Shown here: positions 53,817-63,366 of the stretch, in pieces
How positions within the stretch are numbered: the stretch's first letter is position 1
How the letters are laid out: each line of letters opens with the position of its first letter
DNA from: Nitrospira moscoviensis
GTDB lineage: Bacteria; Nitrospirota; Nitrospiria; Nitrospirales; Nitrospiraceae
Direction of reading: 5' to 3'
DNA length: 64,000 nt
NCBI RefSeq assembly: GCF_001273775.1
Contig: NZ_CP011801.1
Location: forward strand, 3,884,001-3,948,000
Position numbers and translations under genes: made by a program
Notes under the pieces: generated by a model
What the model was told of the DNA's origin: nothing
What the model saw: the letters and a program-made list of their open reading frames with translations, nothing else
The model's database searches: none

Positions 53817-54614
53817 TTATGACGCGTTGACAGCAGACTCCTCTTTCATATCACAAATAAGGGGGCGGTACGTAAAAATCGCCAAAATTTCCTGATTCCC
53901 TTTCTTCCCCCTGACCGGCGAGTCCAGGGTCTGTTTCACCTGGAAGCCGAGTCCCCCTGCAAAGGCTAGAATGTGCTGCAGCACCGACTGTCGTTGCGCC
54001 TCGTCGCGCACGATCCCGCCCCGGCCGACTTGCCCTTTTCCGACCTCGAACTGCGGCTTGATCAGCGCGATGAGCGTGGCCTCTGGACGGAGAAACGGCA
54101 CGATGGGAGGAAGCACTTTCTTGAGTGAAATGAACGACACGTCGATCACCACAAGCGCGACCGGCTCGGGAATCGTCGCCGCATCGATGTACCGGATATT
54201 GGTCCGCTCTCGCAGGATCACGCGCGGATCCCGGCGCAGCCGCCAGTCGAACTGCCCGTATCCCACGTCGACCGCATAGACCCGCGCGGCTCCCCGCTGC
54301 AACAGGCAATCGGTGAATCCGCCGGTTGAACAACCGACGTCCAAACACACGACTCCCCGAGGATCAACGGCGCCTCTGTCCAGCGCGGCAGCCAATTTCT
54401 CCCCGCCTCGGCCGACAAAACGAGCACCGGACTGATGAATCGAAATGGAGGCATCGGCGGAAACCGATTTCGCCGGCTTGTCGACGACCGCGCCGTCCAC
54501 CGTCACTGCACCGGCCAGAATCATTCTGAGCGCGGCGTCACGGCTCTGCGCCAGACCCCGCATCACCAGCACATGATCGAGACGATCTTTGGAAAGACCG
54601 GCTTTCGAAGCCAT
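53817..54614 (-). CDS. tlyA: TlyA-family rRNA 2'-O-methyltransferase/hemolysin
   Basis: A 265-residue protein with an N-terminal S4 RNA-binding domain (RLDHVLVMRGLAQSRDAA) and an FtsJ-like methyltransferase domain (CLDVGCSTGGFTDCLLQ; DVSFISLKKVLPP; KPQFEVGKG). The catalytic K-D-K-E residues are plausible. I prefer ATG 54614 to a TTG at 54623. TlyA methylates 16S/23S rRNA in mycobacteria. It follows xseB on the same strand, a widespread gene order. Confidence 0.93.
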   Translation of the reverse strand: MASKAGLSKDRLDHVLVMRGLAQSRDAALRMILAGAVTVDGAVVDKPAKSVSADASISIHQSGARFVGRGGEKLAAALDRGAVDPRGVVCLDVGCSTGGFTDCLLQRGAARVYAVDVGYGQFDWRLRRDPRVILRERTNIRYIDAATIPEPVALVVIDVSFISLKKVLPPIVPFLRPEATLIALIKPQFEVGKGQVGRGGIVRDEAQRQSVLQHILAFAGGLGFQVKQTLDSPVRGKKGNQEILAIFTYRPLICDMKEESAVNAS

Positions 54615-54661
54615 CGACACCAAGGAGAGCGATTGTGGGAGGGATGACGCCGAGGACCGAT

Positions 54662-54916
54662 TTAGAGGGACGGCGGCTCCTCGCCCTCGTCCTCATCCGG
54701 CGAGAAAGCGCGCAGCTGCTTCTTCCCGTTCTTGTCCTGCACGAGCACCTCGACCTTTCGCTCGGCCTCTTCCAAGACTTTGAGGCAGTTTTTCGACAGT
54801 CGGATGCCTTCTTCGAAAATCTTCAGGGATTCATCGAGCGGCAGATCGCCCTTTTCCAACTCACCGACGATGGCTTCCAACCGCGCCATCGCCTGTTCGA
54901 ATTTCACGCCGGCCAC
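54662..54916 (-). CDS. xseB: Exodeoxyribonuclease VII small subunit
   Basis: An 84-residue protein with GTG start and GGAGGA 8 nt upstream. The classic XseB sequence FEQAMARLEAIVGELEKGDL and LDESLKIFEEG is present; the acidic tail (PDEDEGEE) is extra. It pairs with XseA, encoded 51 bp upstream, to degrade single-stranded DNA. Confidence 0.95.
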   Translation of the reverse strand: MAGVKFEQAMARLEAIVGELEKGDLPLDESLKIFEEGIRLSKNCLKVLEEAERKVEVLVQDKNGKKQLRAFSPDEDEGEEPPSL

Positions 54917-54967
54917 TGTGTGTTCCTCCAGGACGCGAAGGTCATTATAACGGGTCGGTCGGGGTTT

Positions 54968-56401
54968 TCAAACCGACGGATCGGAGATGGTTTCCCGCAC
55001 GGTGCATCGCAACTGTCCCTGAGCCAGCCGCGCCAAGACGTCTTGCCCTATCTCCACTTGTCGGGCCTCATGGATCACACGGCGGTCGGGAAGGCTCTCC
55101 ACGATGCTGTACCCGCGGCTCAGGATGGCGAGCGGACTCAAATGATGCAGATGATCCATGCAGGCCTCGACTTCCCGCCTGCGGCGATCCAACTGATGCC
55201 CCATCACCTTGCACAGGCGGGCGAACAGGTGGGGCATGAACGTCAGACCGTGATGCACCCGCGCCTGCGGACTGGCGGCTATCAGTCCATGGGTGGCCGC
55301 ATGGACCTGCTCCCGTCTCCGCTTCACCAGATTGCGCAGGGCCTGCGCCATCTGCAAGACGGCTCCGTCTACGTGCTGCGCCGCCGCCAACAGCGTGAAC
55401 CGAAGGCGCGCGAGATGGGCGAAGCACAGGGCCAATCGGCGCCGCTCGTCGGCACAGCGGCGGACCATGGCCTGCCGGCAGCGATTGTCCAATTCGCCAA
55501 GACGGTTCAGCACCTCGCTCAACACGGGCACCGCCGCTTCGGCGGCAGCCGACGGCGTGGGGGCCCGCATATCGGCGGCAAAATCGGCCAACGTCACGTC
55601 TGTCTCGTGTCCGACCGCGGACACAATGGGGAGACGGGACGCGGCAATAGCCCGCACGACCCGCTCGTCGTTGAAGCTCCACAGGTCTTCCAACGATCCG
55701 CCTCCCCGCCCCACGATGATGACGTCGGCCAGCTCCAGATCGTTTAAGGCCTGAATCCCTTCCACGATCTGCTCGACGGAACCCTCGCCTTGTACGGCGA
55801 CCGGCACAACGAGGATGCCCAGATTCGGGCAGCGCCGGTGCAACACCGTGATCATATCCCGCACGACGGACCCGGTCGGCGACGTGACGAGCCCCACCGT
55901 CCGAGGCAGGTAGGGCAACGGTCGTTTGCGCGCCGGATCGAACAGCCCCTCGGCGGTCAGACGCTGCTTCAACTGCTCGAATGCCAACTGCAGCGCGCCC
56001 AGCCCCTTGGGTTCGGCGTACTCCAGCACGATTTGATATTCGCCGCGCGGCTCGTAGACCGTGACCTTCCCGCGCGTCACGAGACAGAGCCCGTCTTCCA
56101 GCGCGAATCGCAACCGCGAGGCGGTCGACCGAAATATCACCGCCCGGATCTGACAGGTATCGTCTTTCAGGGTGCAATAGAGGTGGCCCGAGCCCGGGGC
56201 GCGGAGGTTGGACACCTCACCCTCCACCCACACGTCCGAGAAGCCGCTCTCGACAGACGCACGAACGAGGCCGGTCAACTCCGAGACGGTGAGGATCCGT
56301 CTGGGGGAGGAATCGCGTAGCGTCGCCGAGAAACGGGTATGGAAGCTCGTTGGACGTCTCCTTCCGGTCGAGCCGACGGCGAGACCCGCGCTGTCAATCA
56401 A
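54968..56401 (-). CDS. xseA: Exodeoxyribonuclease VII large subunit
   Basis: A 477-residue subunit. The OB-fold domain starts TVSELTGLVRASVESGFSD and VEGEVSNLRAPGSGH; the catalytic domain contains VGRGGGSLEDLWSFN. The start is unclear: the TTG at 56401 overlaps the preceding stop by 8 bp and gives near-normal length, while the open frame continues upstream inside the ymdB-like gene without family similarity. Confidence 0.93.
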   Translation of the reverse strand: MIDSAGLAVGSTGRRRPTSFHTRFSATLRDSSPRRILTVSELTGLVRASVESGFSDVWVEGEVSNLRAPGSGHLYCTLKDDTCQIRAVIFRSTASRLRFALEDGLCLVTRGKVTVYEPRGEYQIVLEYAEPKGLGALQLAFEQLKQRLTAEGLFDPARKRPLPYLPRTVGLVTSPTGSVVRDMITVLHRRCPNLGILVVPVAVQGEGSVEQIVEGIQALNDLELADVIIVGRGGGSLEDLWSFNDERVVRAIAASRLPIVSAVGHETDVTLADFAADMRAPTPSAAAEAAVPVLSEVLNRLGELDNRCRQAMVRRCADERRRLALCFAHLARLRFTLLAAAQHVDGAVLQMAQALRNLVKRRREQVHAATHGLIAASPQARVHHGLTFMPHLFARLCKVMGHQLDRRRREVEACMDHLHHLSPLAILSRGYSIVESLPDRRVIHEARQVEIGQDVLARLAQGQLRCTVRETISDPSV

Positions 56402-57173
56402 GGATGCGGATGCGGTCCATGGCGATCGCCTTGCCCAAACGGGCGTCGAGCTCGACCAGCACCGCACAGAAGACCGACGGGCCGGAAGCCACTTCAAAGC
56501 GTCGCGGCATGGCGGTCAAAAACTTCTCGATCGCGAGCTCTTTCTTCACGCCGATCACCGAATGCAGAGGGCCGGTCATGCCGATGTCGGTAATGTACGC
56601 GGTCCCTTTGGGCAGGATCTGCTCGTCGGCGGTCTGGACGTGCGTATGGGTCCCCACCACGGCGGTGACATCGCCGTCCAAATAGTGGCCCATGGCCATC
56701 TTTTCGGACGTGGCCTCCGCATGCATGTCCACGATCACCGCCAATGTCTCCCGTTTCAAGCGGGCCACCTCCCGCTTCGCCGTTTGAAACGGACAGTCGA
56801 TCGTCGGCATGTAGGCGCGTCCCATGAGCTGGAGCACCGCCAGTCGCTCGCCTCCGGCCGATTCGACCACCACGCTGCCGTTTCCCGGCACACCGGCCGG
56901 ATAATTGGCCGGCCGGAGCAGCCGCGGTTGGCGTGAGAAGTAGTCGAGCGCTTCCTTCTTGTCCCAAGCATGGTTGCCGGTCGTGATGACGGCCAATCCC
57001 ATGTCGAACAATTCTTCCGCCAGCTCCGGCGTGATGCCGAACCCGCCGGCCACGTTCTCGCCGTTCCCGATGACGACATCGACCTGCCGCTGCGCGACGA
57101 GGCGCGGGACGGCGCGGGCCACCGCCCGGCGTCCCGGCTCGCCCATGATGTCGCCGATGCACAGCACCTTCAT
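56394..57173 (-). CDS. YmdB-like metallophosphoesterase (TIGR00282)
   Basis: A 259-residue protein with di-metal phosphoesterase motifs GDIMGEPGRRAV, GNGENVAGGFG, TTGNHAWDK and GTHTHVQTAD. In Bacillus, YmdB is a cyclic-nucleotide phosphodiesterase encoded beside RNase Y. Here its ATG overlaps the rny stop by 4 bp, the same pairing. It overlaps xseA downstream. Confidence 0.93.
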   Translation of the reverse strand: MKVLCIGDIMGEPGRRAVARAVPRLVAQRQVDVVIGNGENVAGGFGITPELAEELFDMGLAVITTGNHAWDKKEALDYFSRQPRLLRPANYPAGVPGNGSVVVESAGGERLAVLQLMGRAYMPTIDCPFQTAKREVARLKRETLAVIVDMHAEATSEKMAMGHYLDGDVTAVVGTHTHVQTADEQILPKGTAYITDIGMTGPLHSVIGVKKELAIEKFLTAMPRRFEVASGPSVFCAVLVELDARLGKAIAMDRIRILD

Positions 57174-58747
57174 TTCGCGTACTCCACGTACCGGCTCTCG
57201 CGAATGACGGTCACTTTGATTTGGCCCGGGTAGGTCAGCTCCTGCTCGATCTTCTTGGCCAGATCGCGGGACAACTGGAACGACTCCGCGTCGGTGATGT
57301 CTTCTTGCCTGACGATCACGCGAATTTCCCGCCCCGCCTGGATGGCATAAGCCTTTTGTACACCCTTTTGTCCCGTCGCCAGGGATTCGAGCTTTTCCAG
57401 TCGTTTCACATACGACTCCAAGGCCTCCCGTCTCGCTCCCGGCCTGGCCGCCGACAACGCTTCCGCCGCCGCCACCAGGACGCTTTCCGGGCAAATCGGC
57501 TCGACCTGCTCGTGATGGGCGGCGATCGCGTTCACGATTTTCGGCGACTCGCCGTACTTCTTCGCGAGCTCTGCGCCGAGCATGGCGTGCGGTCCCTCTT
57601 CCTCGTGGCTGACCGCCTTGCCGATGTCGTGCAACAAGGCGCCGCGCCTGGCCAGACGCACGTCGAGCCCCAACTCGGACGCCATGATCCCGCAGATATA
57701 GGCCGCTTCCCGGGCGTGATACAAATTGTTCTGCCCGTAGCTGGTGCGATACTTCAACCGCCCCAGCACTTTGATGAGCTCGGGATTGAAATCGGACAGG
57801 CCCAGCTCAAAAATGATTTTTTCGGCTTCTTCGTACATCAGCTTGTCGATGTCGGCCTTCACTTTTTCGACGATCTCTTCGATGCGCGTCGGATGGATCC
57901 GTCCGTCATGCATCAGCCGCTCAAGCGAGACTTTGGCGATTTCACGGCGCAGCGGATCGAAGCCGGAAATGATGACCGCTTCCGGCGTCTCATCGATGAT
58001 GAGATCGATGCCGGTGGCCGCCTCGATCGCGCGGATGTTACGGCCTTCCCGCCCGATAATCCGGCCTTTCATGGCGTCGTTCGGAATGGGCACGACCGAA
58101 ATCGTCGATTCGGAGACGTAATCCCGCACGACCCGCTGGATGGACGTCGTGATGATCTCTCGCGCTTCACGTTCGGCGTTTTCACGCGCCTCTTCGATCG
58201 TCCGCTTCGCGATCCCCGCCGCATCGAGCCGTGCCTGCGTTTCCATCTCCACGATCAGTTGCTTCTTCGCCTCGTCGGCGGTCATGCCGGCGACCCGTTC
58301 CAACGCCTCCCGATGTTCCCGCTCGGCTTTGGCGCAAGCGGCTTCTTTCGCCAGCAGGCCTTCCTCGCGGCGGGCCACTTCCTGATCGCGTCGCTGCGAC
58401 TCGCTTTCCCGTTTCTCGAGCGCCGCCAATTTTCGATCCAGGCCCTCCTCGCGCTGCATCAGGCGCTTTTCCACCGTCGAGAGCTCGGCCAGTTTCGCCT
58501 TTTGCTCCTTCTCCAATTCGGACTTGGCTTGGAAGACCAAATCCTTCGCCTCCAGGCGCGCCTCTTTCAACACATTCTCGGCCTCACGCTGGGCCTGCTG
58601 CACCACCTGCTTGGCCTGTTCTTCCAACTCGGCCCGCTTGGCCGACGCCAGATTGCGCCGGACCACTTCGTAGAGCCCTACACCAACCAGGGCTCCCACC
58701 AGCACACAGAGGATATAGACTACGATTGAGGTAGAAATGGGAGTCAC
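57170..58747 (-). CDS. rny: Ribonuclease Y
   Basis: A 525-residue membrane-anchored endoribonuclease that starts mRNA decay. N-terminal membrane helix (SIVVYILCVLVGALVGVGLY), long coiled coil (residues ~30-200), KH domain (RIIGREGRNIRAIE) and HD domain (LLHDIGKAVSHEEEG). I chose the GTG at 58747, which gives the usual length and puts the membrane helix at the very N-terminus. Confidence 0.95.
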   Translation of the reverse strand: MTPISTSIVVYILCVLVGALVGVGLYEVVRRNLASAKRAELEEQAKQVVQQAQREAENVLKEARLEAKDLVFQAKSELEKEQKAKLAELSTVEKRLMQREEGLDRKLAALEKRESESQRRDQEVARREEGLLAKEAACAKAEREHREALERVAGMTADEAKKQLIVEMETQARLDAAGIAKRTIEEARENAEREAREIITTSIQRVVRDYVSESTISVVPIPNDAMKGRIIGREGRNIRAIEAATGIDLIIDETPEAVIISGFDPLRREIAKVSLERLMHDGRIHPTRIEEIVEKVKADIDKLMYEEAEKIIFELGLSDFNPELIKVLGRLKYRTSYGQNNLYHAREAAYICGIMASELGLDVRLARRGALLHDIGKAVSHEEEGPHAMLGAELAKKYGESPKIVNAIAAHHEQVEPICPESVLVAAAEALSAARPGARREALESYVKRLEKLESLATGQKGVQKAYAIQAGREIRVIVRQEDITDAESFQLSRDLAKKIEQELTYPGQIKVTVIRESRYVEYAK

Positions 58748-59284
58748 CCCCTTCTCGAAATGACCGGGCACAGATGCCCGGTACGGCACATCTTGTTGAC
58801 GGTCGTCGACGACGTGATGTGGAGAGAACGAGGCGGCTCAGGAGGTGATGGACAGCACTCAGCTCAGAAACTCAGGAACAGGTCCGGCTCTTCGCGCAAT
58901 GTCGGTGACACTCCTGCCGGCTCCTCCGGATATGATGCGGCGCCTTCTCCGATCTCGCCGCTCAAGAGGGGTCAGGATTCGAACTGGCAGGGGTTGCGGG
59001 TGTCCTGCCGGCCTGACGAGGAGAAGACCCCTCGTCCGCCGCCGCAAGTTCCGCACGAACCGCTGTGTCCAATAGCTCCACAGGGTGACGATGCACCGCA
59101 CCAACGCATTGCACATCGAGGCCCAGAGATTCTCTGTTGCGCTCACAACGCCTGTTTCCGGTTGAGTCGGCAAGTCCAGTTGATACTCCCGCATGACCGA
59201 TCGTCTTTCACCACGACGCGTCAGTCTTACTTAAGGGTCACGATAACAAAGGCACCCCATGAAAGCAAGGCGAAACTGGCTCCC
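58748..59284. other. Structured non-coding interval between zapA and rny; candidate 6S RNA locus
   Basis: 537 bp without a convincing gene. It contains two strong hairpins: GGCAGG/CCTGCC (58986-59009) and GACGAGG/CCTCGTC (59015-59036). The 6S RNA gene often follows zapA in other bacteria, so an RNA on the minus strand is possible, but I cannot align it with the 6S consensus. A 111-codon minus-strand frame (58859-59194) has no ribosome binding site and arginine-rich, low-quality content. Confidence 0.3.
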
Positions 59285-59581
59285 TCAGCGGAACAGCGAG
59301 GTCGGCATTTGCTCCTCGATGGATTCCATCAGGGTCACCATCCTCCGCTCGACATCCGCTTCGCCCTGCGCCCGCTTCTTCTCCGATTCGAACAATTGAT
59401 GGGCGATGTTGATGGCGGTCAGCACCGCCAACTTGGACGGCGTCGCGGTTTTCATCCCCTCGGCCAGGTGTTTCATATGGTCGTCGACAAAGTGGGCCAG
59501 CCGGCGGATATAGGCGTCATCGGCGTCCCCCCGGATCGAGTACCGTTGGCCGTAGATCTCGACGTCAATGGTCTTAGTCAA
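59285..59581 (-). CDS. zapA: Cell division protein ZapA
   Basis: A 98-residue protein with the ZapA pattern IDVEIYGQRYSIRGDADDAYIRRLAHFVDDHM and a C-terminal coiled coil. ZapA binds FtsZ and bundles protofilaments. It overlaps the coiled-coil gene upstream by 8 bp. Confidence 0.93.
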   Translation of the reverse strand: MTKTIDVEIYGQRYSIRGDADDAYIRRLAHFVDDHMKHLAEGMKTATPSKLAVLTAINIAHQLFESEKKRAQGEADVERRMVTLMESIEEQMPTSLFR

Positions 59582-59828
59582 GGGCCACCTCCTTGGGATC
59601 CTCCACGCACTCCAACAACTCGATTTCGCCGATCACTTTTTCGATCCGCGACTTGATGTCGATCCGTTCCTTTTCCCAGCGGCGGTTGAGGTCGTCCTGC
59701 GACGCCAATTTTTGCCGGGCCGTTTTGATCTCCTCCTCCAGCGAGGCGTTTTTCCGTTTCAACTCCTGCACCAACTTGACGAGATCACGAATCCGGGTTT
59801 CCAACGCATCCAGACGATCCAATGCCAT
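59574..59828 (-). CDS. ZapB-like coiled-coil cell division protein
   Basis: An 84-residue, almost fully helical protein with heptads (LDALETRIRDLVKLVQELKR, NASLEEEIKTARQKLASQ). Its overlap with zapA and its size match ZapB-like proteins that bridge ZapA to other division components. Assignment rests on context and coiled-coil character. Confidence 0.75.
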   Translation of the reverse strand: MALDRLDALETRIRDLVKLVQELKRKNASLEEEIKTARQKLASQDDLNRRWEKERIDIKSRIEKVIGEIELLECVEDPKEVALD

Positions 59829-59887
59829 CGTGTTTCCTTCCTAGCCCAATGAATTGGGGCGCACTATAAAAAGTTCACTATACCTTG

Positions 59888-62164
59888 TCAAGAAACCGGT
59901 CTTGCCCGCGCCGCCAGCCGCACATACTCCTTGTAGCTTCGGAGCACCCGCTTTACGTACTGCCGCGTCTCTTGAAACGGAATCAGCTCCACGAACTCGT
60001 CCGGACTTCGACCGTGATGGGCGGCCGTCCAGGTTCCGACCACGATCGGACCGGCGTTGTAGGCCGCGATGGTATGGATGACATTCCCGGCGAATTGCCC
60101 CAGCAAGTGCTCCACATATCGCGCCCCGATCCGGATATTGGTCTCCTGGTCGAAGAGGTCTTCCCGGCCGATCGCCGGCCATTGATGGCGCTGAGCTACC
60201 GCGTTGGCGGTCGCGGGCATCACCTGCATCAAGCCGATGGCCCCGACGCGCGAGACGGCCCGTCCGTCGTATTGGCTCTCCTCGCGGATGATCGCCGCCA
60301 CCAAGAAGGGATCAAGGCCGTTGGAGCCGTGCGCTTGAATGGTGGGGATCAAACCCGTCGGATAGGCTACGCTCCACAAGCCCGGCGTCACCGGCCCGCC
60401 GGTGCGCTCCAGCTTGTCGCGAAACCGCGCGCGAGCGAGGCGGAGCGCATAATGGTACGCGCCCACTTCATTCAGGAGTACCGACAAGGCCATGAGAGTC
60501 TCCGGTTCCCGGGCATAGCGATCGGTGAGCGCGGTCAGCTCGCGGGCCGCGTCCTGATCGAGACCGAGTGTCTTGAGCTCCATCGCGCGGCGGTACGCCG
60601 GCTGCTGCTCGATCGTGGTCCGGGCGGCGGGAGACGACGGGACCGCGTCGGTCGCGGCCACCTCACCCGAGGCCGCCAGCACCGGTGGAGGTTCCGGCTC
60701 CGGGCTTGCCGGCAACGGAATATCGACCCGTTCGCGCGCGAGCTGACAGTAATAAGTATAGGGGTAACGTTCGCAGAGATGCCGGTAGGCGTCGTGCGCC
60801 TTGGGCACCCCAAGATGCCCGTACGACCGCGCGGTCCAGTAGAGCGCTTGCGGCTCGAAGTCGCCGTCCCGCTGGGCGATGATCTGCTGCCACACATCGA
60901 TCGCCTGCTGGTAGCGCCCCGTGCGGTAGAATACCCACCCTTCGCGCCACTGCGCCTCGGCGCGCTGAGAGGCCGGCTCCCCCGATTTGGCCACGAGCCG
61001 ATACTTCGCAATGGCCTCGTCGAATTGGGTTTGATCCTCCAACCACATCCCGGCGAACAGATGAATCTGCCCTTTTTGTTCCGGCGACAGATTCCGCTTG
61101 GACAATGTCCGGCTCAGATCCAGCAGCTTCGCGCCCAGCGCTTGGCGGAGGTACACACGCGCCAGCCAAACCGTCGCCTCATCCGATTGCGGGAGTTGGT
61201 CTTCAACGAGCGCCTGAAACGTCTCGCGCGCCTGGTCATACAATTTGAGGCGGACTTGCGCGACGCCGAGTTTGAGTCGCGCTTCACCCCGATGCGGCGA
61301 CGACGGATCTCCCGTCAGGAACTTTTTCAATTCCTCGATCGCCTCGGCATGCAAGGCCTGTCCAAGGAAGGCCTGTGCTCGCCCATAGCGGTCCACCGGC
61401 TGGGGCGACCAGGATTCGCCGCCGAGATTGGTCGCGAGCAGCGCCTCCGCTTCCTTCGCCTCCTTGGAGTAGGGATACTTCACCCAGAGCTGTTTCAAGG
61501 TGTCGCGCCCTTCCGGCAAGCGGTTCTCGCGAAGGTAGCAGGCTGCGAGCCGCAGCCAGGCGAGCGGAGCCTGCGGCTCCTTCTCGTTGACACCGAGGCC
61601 CTTGGTCAACCATGCGACACTTTCCGGACAACGGGAGGCCTGATACCAGGCCTCGCCGGCGCGCAGAGTGATCAGATGGAGCAGATTCGATTCGGGCACC
61701 GCCTGCGGGATCGATTCATACAACTGCGCCGCTTCCGCGGCGTCCCCCAAATGGAGCAGCGCCTCGGCCATCCACCAGCGGACATAGTCATCCAGCAAGG
61801 GGAAGTCCCGCTGGGCGGCCCGCAAAAATTGCATGGCAGCGGCCGGATTCCGTTCGATGAGCAGCACGCCCGAGAGCAAGCCGGCGCGTTTGGCCCAGAG
61901 GGACGCCGGGTACCGCTCCATCACGCGCCGCAGCCGCTCCAGCTTGAGCGCAGCCACCTGATCCTTCGTCAACTGATTGCCAAGCCGTTCTTTGGGCCAA
62001 GCGGCAGCGGTGAAACAGTCTTCTCCGGACGCACAGCTCTCTGCGGGAAGCGGGGAGGTGACTTGCGCCGCCTCGGTGATGGGGTCGAACTGGCACAGAG
62101 CGGCGACCATACAGCCCGCGGCCAGCGACGGAAAGAACTGGCATATGCGCCGATGCGTCTTCAT
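59888..62164 (-). CDS. Soluble lytic murein transglycosylase (GH23) with TPR-like repeats
   Basis: A 758-residue exported enzyme; ATG 62164 gives a signal peptide (CQFFPSLAAGCMVAALC, possibly lipidated). The first ~570 residues are helical TPR-like repeats (ALLHLGDAAEAAQLYESIP, AEALLATNLGGES) as in Slt70. The catalytic GH23 domain (~600-740) has Glu in REESQYDGRAVS, then GAIGLMQVMPATA, and AAYNAGP. It cleaves peptidoglycan glycan strands to anhydro-muropeptides. Confidence 0.94.
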   Translation of the reverse strand: MKTHRRICQFFPSLAAGCMVAALCQFDPITEAAQVTSPLPAESCASGEDCFTAAAWPKERLGNQLTKDQVAALKLERLRRVMERYPASLWAKRAGLLSGVLLIERNPAAAMQFLRAAQRDFPLLDDYVRWWMAEALLHLGDAAEAAQLYESIPQAVPESNLLHLITLRAGEAWYQASRCPESVAWLTKGLGVNEKEPQAPLAWLRLAACYLRENRLPEGRDTLKQLWVKYPYSKEAKEAEALLATNLGGESWSPQPVDRYGRAQAFLGQALHAEAIEELKKFLTGDPSSPHRGEARLKLGVAQVRLKLYDQARETFQALVEDQLPQSDEATVWLARVYLRQALGAKLLDLSRTLSKRNLSPEQKGQIHLFAGMWLEDQTQFDEAIAKYRLVAKSGEPASQRAEAQWREGWVFYRTGRYQQAIDVWQQIIAQRDGDFEPQALYWTARSYGHLGVPKAHDAYRHLCERYPYTYYCQLARERVDIPLPASPEPEPPPVLAASGEVAATDAVPSSPAARTTIEQQPAYRRAMELKTLGLDQDAARELTALTDRYAREPETLMALSVLLNEVGAYHYALRLARARFRDKLERTGGPVTPGLWSVAYPTGLIPTIQAHGSNGLDPFLVAAIIREESQYDGRAVSRVGAIGLMQVMPATANAVAQRHQWPAIGREDLFDQETNIRIGARYVEHLLGQFAGNVIHTIAAYNAGPIVVGTWTAAHHGRSPDEFVELIPFQETRQYVKRVLRSYKEYVRLAARARPVS

Positions 62165-62253
62165 CGATGAGGCCCAGTATAGCCGATCCGGCTGCAAGGG
62201 AGAACGTCGGCAGCCGGGTGTGATAGGCTGCAGGGAAACTCCGGCACGATCGT

Positions 62254-63339
62254 ATGAAGAACCCTTCAACTTCCATCGACCTTCTGACCTTAAGTGAGCC
62301 GAAGCTCGCGGCGCTCGTCGCCGCTCGCGGCTGGCCTCGGTACCGCACAGGGCAAATTCTCCGCTGGCTCTATCAGCGGCGCGTGCGGTCCATCGCGGAC
62401 ATGACGGACCTGTCGATCCGAGAGCGGGAGCGGCTCTTGGAAATTGCGACGATCGGCCGGTCAACCAACTGTACCGTGTTGGAATCGCAGGACGGCACCC
62501 GCAAACTGCTGCTGACTCTGGAGGACGGCAAGACGATCGAGACCGTATTGATTCCCGACGAGGATCGCCTCACCCTCTGCGTCTCCACGCAGGTGGGGTG
62601 CATGTTGGACTGCGCGTTTTGTCTCACCGGCACGATGGGCCTGAGCCGCAATCTGAAATCGCAGGAGATTCTCGATCAGGTGCTCACCGCTCAGGATCAC
62701 CTCCGTGACGGCGAGCGCCTGACGAATCTCGTCTTTATGGGAATGGGAGAGCCGTTGGCAAACCTTGAAGCCCTCGCGACGGCGATTCACTGCTTGACGA
62801 ACCAATCCTGGGGACTCGGCTGGTCGCCGAGGCGGATCACGGTGTCTACTGCCGGCCTCGCCTCCCGGCTCAAGGAGGTAGCCGCGCTGGGCGTCAATCT
62901 CGCCATCTCGTTGAACGCCACCACTGAAGACCAGCGCCGTGACCTGATGCCGGCCGTGAGCGAGATCGCGTCGTTGAAATCCTTGCTGGCCGCCTGCCGG
63001 CGGTATCCCCTGCCGCCGCATCGCCGGCTGACGTTCGAGTATGTGCTGCTCTCCGGCGTCAACGATCAGCCGGCGGACGCGCAGCGCCTCACCCGATTGC
63101 TCGCCGGCCTTCGGTGCAAAGTGAATCTCATTCCCTTCAACGAATTTCCCGGCAGCCGCTTCCGCCGTCCGACCGACGACGCGGTGCTGCAGTTTCAAGC
63201 CGCATTGCAGCGGGCGGGCCTCGATGTGTTCATTCGCAAGAGCCGTGGGCGGGATGTCCTCGGGGCCTGCGGCCAGTTGGGCGGCGCGCGCGACAGCCGG
63301 GCACCGCTTGCCTTGACACCCGTTGAATCCCGTTGCTAG
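62254..63339 (+). CDS. rlmN: Dual-specificity RNA methyltransferase RlmN
   Basis: A 361-residue radical SAM enzyme that methylates C2 of adenosine in 23S rRNA and tRNAs. Cluster motif CMLDCAFCLTG (CxxxCxxC), VFMGMGEPLAN, and the resolving/methyl-carrying cysteine in GRDVLGACGQL are present. It is divergent from the transglycosylase gene. The C-terminal ~20 residues after the active-site cysteine are variable. Confidence 0.95.
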   Translation: MKNPSTSIDLLTLSEPKLAALVAARGWPRYRTGQILRWLYQRRVRSIADMTDLSIRERERLLEIATIGRSTNCTVLESQDGTRKLLLTLEDGKTIETVLIPDEDRLTLCVSTQVGCMLDCAFCLTGTMGLSRNLKSQEILDQVLTAQDHLRDGERLTNLVFMGMGEPLANLEALATAIHCLTNQSWGLGWSPRRITVSTAGLASRLKEVAALGVNLAISLNATTEDQRRDLMPAVSEIASLKSLLAACRRYPLPPHRRLTFEYVLLSGVNDQPADAQRLTRLLAGLRCKVNLIPFNEFPGSRFRRPTDDAVLQFQAALQRAGLDVFIRKSRGRDVLGACGQLGGARDSRAPLALTPVESRC

Positions 63340-63342
63340 CAT
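63313..63342 (+). promoter_or_regulatory. Promoter inside the rlmN 3' end, for the M16 peptidase
   Basis: TTGACA at 63313-63318 and TAGCAT at 63337-63342 are 18 nt apart, with the implied transcript start near 63349 and the peptidase ATG at 63367. Confidence 0.5.
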
Positions 63343-63366
63343 GCCGTTCGTACTTCTTCCTCCTTC

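Noticed and set aside
58968..58992. tRNA T-arm-like string (GATTCGAACTGG on the plus strand)
   Set aside because: The flanking bases do not pair as a T stem and no acceptor, D or anticodon arms can be built.
58859..59194. 111-codon minus-strand frame between zapA and rny
   Set aside because: No ribosome binding site, arginine-rich low-quality composition, and overlap with hairpins in a probable RNA region.
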